DNA of 10,422 nucleotides from Planctomicrobium sp. (GTDB lineage Bacteria; Planctomycetota; Planctomycetia; Planctomycetales; Planctomycetaceae): assembly GCA_029259835.1 (NCBI GenBank), contig JAJDEL010000360.1, positions 1 through 10,422 on the forward strand, written 5' to 3'. Made by a program: the position numbers and the translations under genes. Positions 7,458-10,422 of this stretch are shown here, piece by piece. Every line of letters begins with the position of its first letter. Positions within the stretch are counted from its first letter, which is position 1. The notes below the pieces were generated by a model that saw only the letters and a program-made list of their open reading frames with translations, ran no database searches and was not told the origin of the DNA.

Positions 7458-7570
7458 GGGCAGGAAGAGAAAAGTAGAGGCACCCAGCTTGAGGTGACGT
7501 GCCGGGCATGTCAAGGAAAGAGGGCGATTCTCCGGCTTCGGCGTGTTGTTTTGCGTCGTCAGAAGTGAGT

Positions 7571-8062
7571 TTATCGAACCATCACTTCCAGGCCGGTCGC
7601 AGAGACCAAAGTTGCGAGGTTGTTTTCGTAATGTTGCTGGGAATTTCCTTGCCAGGCGAGAACTTGTTCATCGACGCCGCGCGTGAGCCAAATCTGGTAG
7701 GTCCCTCCAATCCATGGGAAGAATGTGTCAAGCACCCAGCCGAAGATGAAAGCAACAAACCCGAACATCATCATTTCTCCGACGCTGGTTTGGACCGCGT
7801 ACTTTACCTCAATGCGCGAATAACGTTTGAGCTTAAACGTGATCGGTTCTCGATCAAGAAACGCGATTGTCCAACGTTGCTTGAGCAAACCGGGACTGAC
7901 GCGGAATCGCCGATAAGTACCGAAGAGTATAGGAAACGCAAGCACGAGGCCGATTCTCTCACCCCAGTGTCTCCCGAGAATCAACGCCAGGATGCTGAGT
8001 CCGGTCAATAAGACAAGGCGCCTTGCGCGATTGGGGACAGGCGAAAGGTTTTGACCAGCCAA
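7571..8062 (-). CDS. Small membrane protein of unknown function, TTG start
   Basis: This 163-residue protein has no name I can give. It has a short positively charged N-terminus, two close membrane segments (about residues 15-30 and 36-49), a soluble stretch of about 45 residues, a third membrane segment (about 97-118), and a C-terminal tail of about 45 residues. The middle part, RFRVSPGLLKQRW...FLDREPITFKLKRYSRIEV, resembles the first strands of membrane-attached PH-like (DUF304-type) domains; this is an impression only. The tail includes YQIWLTRGVDEQVLAWQG. The start codon is TTG at 8062, supported by GAAGGA 7 nt upstream. The opposite strand has an open frame of similar length (7499-8011) with no membrane or domain pattern. 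It lies 125 bp upstream of the TPR-redoxin gene and could share its transcript. Confidence 0.75.
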   Translation of the reverse strand: MAGQNLSPVPNRARRLVLLTGLSILALILGRHWGERIGLVLAFPILFGTYRRFRVSPGLLKQRWTIAFLDREPITFKLKRYSRIEVKYAVQTSVGEMMMFGFVAFIFGWVLDTFFPWIGGTYQIWLTRGVDEQVLAWQGNSQQHYENNLATLVSATGLEVMVR

Positions 8063-8069
8063 GACGAAT

Positions 8070-8075
8070 TCCTTC
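8070..8075 (-). promoter_or_regulatory. Ribosome binding site supporting a TTG start
   Basis: GAAGGA on the minus strand stands 7 nt before TTG at 8062-8060. It is the strongest Shine-Dalgarno match in the window and is the reason for accepting the rare start codon of the 163-residue membrane protein. Confidence 0.65.
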
Positions 8076-8280
8076 TCACTTACTCAGTTCTGAATTATTG
8101 ACCGTGAATGGAATCTTGAATTCACCACGGAGGTAAAGAGGACATTTAAGTGAACGAACAGTGGCATATCAAGGTTCAAGTTTTCAGGGCAGAAAACACA
8201 AGTCTTGCGATTTTTCTCTGTCCTGTAAATTAGAACCAACGAGTAGGGGCACCTCAACGTAGCAGAGAGTACATATCCTG

Positions 8281-8299
8281 TCGTTCCATTCGTGAACGA
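8281..8299. repeat. Inverted repeat upstream of the 597-residue membrane protein
   Basis: TCGTTC and GAACGA form a perfect 6-bp inverted repeat around a 7-nt CATTCGT loop, 38 bp before the start at 8338. It could be an operator or a 5' leader hairpin, or chance. The surrounding 275-bp divergent gap (8063-8337) shows no gene. A TTGCGA (8205-8210) and TAAATT (8226-8231) pair is spaced by only 15 bp, so it is a weak promoter candidate. Confidence 0.3.
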
Positions 8300-8325
8300 A
8301 GCAGACTTATCAGACTACTGAATCG

Positions 8326-8332
8326 GTGAGGG
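8326..8332 (+). promoter_or_regulatory. Ribosome binding site for the 597-residue membrane protein
   Basis: GTGAGGG stands 5 nt before the ATG at 8338. This decides between that ATG and the in-frame GTG at 8326, which lies within the site itself. Confidence 0.55.
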
Positions 8333-8337
8333 TTGCG

Positions 8338-10131
8338 ATGAATCAGTCACATTCCAGCGATGAGAATCCGCACATTGACGAAGTCGAAGTCATCTCAGCA
8401 ACATCAGAACCGAACCAACCAGAGGAGACTCAGCGAAATCCGATCTTCAAACGGATCTCGACGGCGAATCCGTTTTATTTATTGAGTGCCGCTTTTGTGA
8501 TTCACAGCACAGGTCTATCCATTGGTGAGGGACTCTCGCTTCCAATTTTGCTTTCACTGATTGGTGGATATCTCGTTCTTCTCGCGACGATCGGGATGGC
8601 GATTGTTCACTTCTGGAAAGTCTGGGACGATGCCCGATCAATCTTTCTCACTCTCGTACTGTTGATGTTGGAACTTTCGCTCTGTTTTGATCAATCAATT
8701 GCTCTGAAACAGACTGAAGCAATCCTCGGCCTGCTTGGGATTACGGCTGGCGCCCTCTTTGTTTCGGAGTTCATCATTCGTGCTTTGCGAATTCGATTGC
8801 CGCTGATGTATCGCCTCCCCTTCTTCTTACAGCTTAGCCTGGCGATGCTTGCAGCGTTGATTCCGATGTCGGTCGGTAACATGGAGAACGGTTCGCTTGC
8901 AAGGTGGGCAATTTACGGCGTAAGCGCGCTGGCAGGCTTGTCGATGTTGACTCTGATCCCGGCGATTCGAACATCGCGAGATCGAGTTGAATTCAAAGGC
9001 TGTCCGTGGATTTGGCCGTTTCATCCGTGGTCGCTGTTTGTGATTGTGTGGGTTTGCCTTGGCTTTCGTCTTTACTTGCTCACAATTTCGTTTGATCCGG
9101 CATTGGAGCTTTCCGGGATCGATGCCTACGACCGGATGGGGAGTATTTTTGGAGGATACCTTTTGGTGCCGATGCTGTTGGGGCTGGCGTGGTTACTGGT
9201 CGAAGGAGCCTTGGTGCATCGGCACTGGTTTGTTCATGCTGCCGCACTCGCGCTGCCAATGATTTGCATCGTGCTGAGCATTTATCCAGAGCATCCGAAT
9301 TTGGCACTCGCGGGGTTCTATCGTGAATATACACAGACGCTCGGCTCGCCTGTCTGGTTAGCAACGCTGGTGTGTCTTTTCTTTTACTCAATGAGTTGGT
9401 GGCGCGGGCTGCCGTTTTCTCGGCGATGTCTGGTCGTCTCAATGTTACTGCTGAGCCGGGTGACACCAACAACTTACGCGTGGCAAACGATTGGAGACGT
9501 CAATCTGGCATGGATTTCTGCGGCGGCGGTTGTTCTCAGTTTCGTGGGCCTTCAACGCAAGAACTCAAGATTTCTGATCGAAGCAGCAGCGTGGCTATCG
9601 TTGGGGGTTGGAACGACGAGCATTTTCGCTGGCTGGGAGTTGTCCGTGCTCGAAATACAAATTCATCTCTTTGTACTGGCGGTTGTTCTGCTTAGCTTTT
9701 GGTTTCGTGACGAGACTATGACAGAGTTCAAAGTTCTTCTGGTTTGGTTCTTCTTCATCGCCAGCGCCCGAATGGTGTTGCATTCTTTTTATGGAATTCG
9801 TCCACCACTCTTTTCGACGAGTTACCTCCTGGTGATGGCTGTCATCGCCGGATTGCTAAACTACGTTCATCCGAAACAAGGATTCCTCGCCGCCATAGCG
9901 TTCATTTCCGCATGTGCATACGGCAGTGCGTTCACCGAAGGAGGACGTTACCTCAACCACCAAGTCCGCTGGCACGGCCTGCGACAATTTCTCATCGGCC
10001 TCGGTCTACTCCACATTGGAGTCATCACAAGTGCCTGGAAAGGGGGCGTCTTTAAGAAATGGTTGGAGTGGGCGGATATTCCAGGGGAAAAGAGTGGTGA
10101 AACAATGGGAAATGGAGAGAAAAATCCTTGA
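8338..10131 (+). CDS. Large polytopic membrane protein, unknown function
   Basis: This 597-residue protein has an acidic, proline- and glutamate-containing cytoplasm-like N-terminus (residues 1-40). About 14-16 hydrophobic membrane segments follow, from NPFYLLSAAFVIHSTGL (about 45-61) to HGLRQFLIGLGLLHIGVITSAW near the C-terminus, and then a short hydrophilic tail. I see no transporter, glycosyltransferase or protease motif. The NPFYLLSA...HSTGL opening recalls large unnamed membrane proteins I associate with planctomycetes and related phyla. The ATG at 8338 is preferred because GTGAGGG ends 5 nt upstream; an in-frame GTG at 8326 would overlap that ribosome site and add four residues. The only nearby genes are the divergent 163-residue membrane protein and a partial membrane protein 82 bp downstream, which do not suggest a pathway. 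A role in envelope or cell-surface biology is only a guess. Confidence 0.85.
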   Translation: MNQSHSSDENPHIDEVEVISATSEPNQPEETQRNPIFKRISTANPFYLLSAAFVIHSTGLSIGEGLSLPILLSLIGGYLVLLATIGMAIVHFWKVWDDARSIFLTLVLLMLELSLCFDQSIALKQTEAILGLLGITAGALFVSEFIIRALRIRLPLMYRLPFFLQLSLAMLAALIPMSVGNMENGSLARWAIYGVSALAGLSMLTLIPAIRTSRDRVEFKGCPWIWPFHPWSLFVIVWVCLGFRLYLLTISFDPALELSGIDAYDRMGSIFGGYLLVPMLLGLAWLLVEGALVHRHWFVHAAALALPMICIVLSIYPEHPNLALAGFYREYTQTLGSPVWLATLVCLFFYSMSWWRGLPFSRRCLVVSMLLLSRVTPTTYAWQTIGDVNLAWISAAAVVLSFVGLQRKNSRFLIEAAAWLSLGVGTTSIFAGWELSVLEIQIHLFVLAVVLLSFWFRDETMTEFKVLLVWFFFIASARMVLHSFYGIRPPLFSTSYLLVMAVIAGLLNYVHPKQGFLAAIAFISACAYGSAFTEGGRYLNHQVRWHGLRQFLIGLGLLHIGVITSAWKGGVFKKWLEWADIPGEKSGETMGNGEKNP

Positions 10132-10213
10132 CTTCTGTTTCAAGCTATTGGAAGTTTGATTGAACTCTGCCGCTCATCAATGTCATTGTAATGGTCCGTT
10201 CCAGCACAAAAAT

Positions 10214-10422
10214 ATGCCAAATCCCAAAATCATCAGGCCGATGTTGAGAAGGTCAGTTCAGTCTGATTTTATTTCTGATTTCGATTTGCTCGAAACGATT
10301 CGAAGTGAAATACAAGCCGAACACACTCTTCTCTCTCACCGGCTCGCATGGATTGTGACTTCTCAGTCGTTCCTCATGACCGCATACGTGTTGTCTTCAA
10401 ACTCCACAAATGAGCAAGTACG
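10214..10422 (+). CDS. Small membrane protein, partial at the right edge
   Basis: This frame is open from an ATG at 10214 to the window end with no stop, giving 69 complete codons. The protein reads MPNPKIIRPML..., then DFDLLETIRSEIQAEHTLLSHRLAWIVTSQSFLMTAYVLS. The pattern of an amphipathic 'LLE.IR.EI..EH.LLSHRL.W' helix leading into a membrane segment 'SQSFL..AY' matches a family of small bacterial membrane proteins that I know only as hypothetical. The conserved part begins near residue 24, so the start is uncertain: ATG at 10241 (residue 10) is equally possible, and neither has a good ribosome site. The remainder, probably further membrane segments, lies beyond the window. It follows the 597-residue membrane protein by 82 bp and may share its transcript. 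Confidence 0.65.
   Translation, partial: MPNPKIIRPMLRRSVQSDFISDFDLLETIRSEIQAEHTLLSHRLAWIVTSQSFLMTAYVLSSNSTNEQV

Noticed and set aside
7499..8011. A 170-codon plus-strand frame opposite the small membrane protein.
   Set aside because: It shows no protein-like pattern. The minus-strand gene has membrane segments and a strong ribosome site.

Overview
The window looks like chromosomal DNA from a planctomycete (Planctomycetota, probably order Planctomycetales). This is an inference from gene style, not from a marker gene. The evidence is: moderate GC content; weak or partial Shine-Dalgarno sites; a membrane-anchored FtsH with a lysine-rich periplasmic region; a secreted tetratricopeptide (TPR) protein fused to a redoxin domain; and several large membrane proteins of unknown function separated by hairpin-containing intergenic DNA.

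Left edge (1-1264, minus strand): two genes that read as part of a tailed-phage-type capsid module. The first is a prohead (capsid maturation) protease fused to a coiled-coil scaffold-like tail. Downstream of it is a small capsid cement/decoration-like protein that runs off the left edge. No other phage gene lies on the right-hand side, so the window probably holds the edge of a prophage, prophage remnant or gene-transfer-agent-like cluster, or an isolated capsid cassette.

Centre left (1518-4308, plus strand): ftsH, an intact membrane AAA+ zinc protease, followed 43 bp later by a family 2 glycosyltransferase. A perfect 8-bp inverted repeat starts at the first base after the ftsH stop. The glycosyltransferase then faces a convergent, unrecognised 147-residue gene (5017-4574) across a 265-bp gap with two small hairpins.

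Centre right (8062-4574, minus strand): a three-gene minus-strand series. It begins with a small membrane protein that uses a TTG start (8062-7571). Next comes the secreted TPR-redoxin protein (7445-5088). After a strong 10-bp inverted repeat comes the 147-residue orphan. The first two could be co-transcribed; the spacing of about 125 bp leaves this open.

Right edge (8338-10422, plus strand): a 597-residue polytopic membrane protein of unknown function diverges from the small membrane protein across a 275-bp gap. It is followed by the start of a second small membrane-protein gene that runs off the right edge.

I see no tRNA, rRNA, CRISPR array, insertion sequence or complete defence system. 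The most interesting items are the capsid protease-scaffold fusion beside ftsH, the TPR/histidine-motif/redoxin fusion, and the intergenic inverted repeats. None is strong evidence of a wholly new system.
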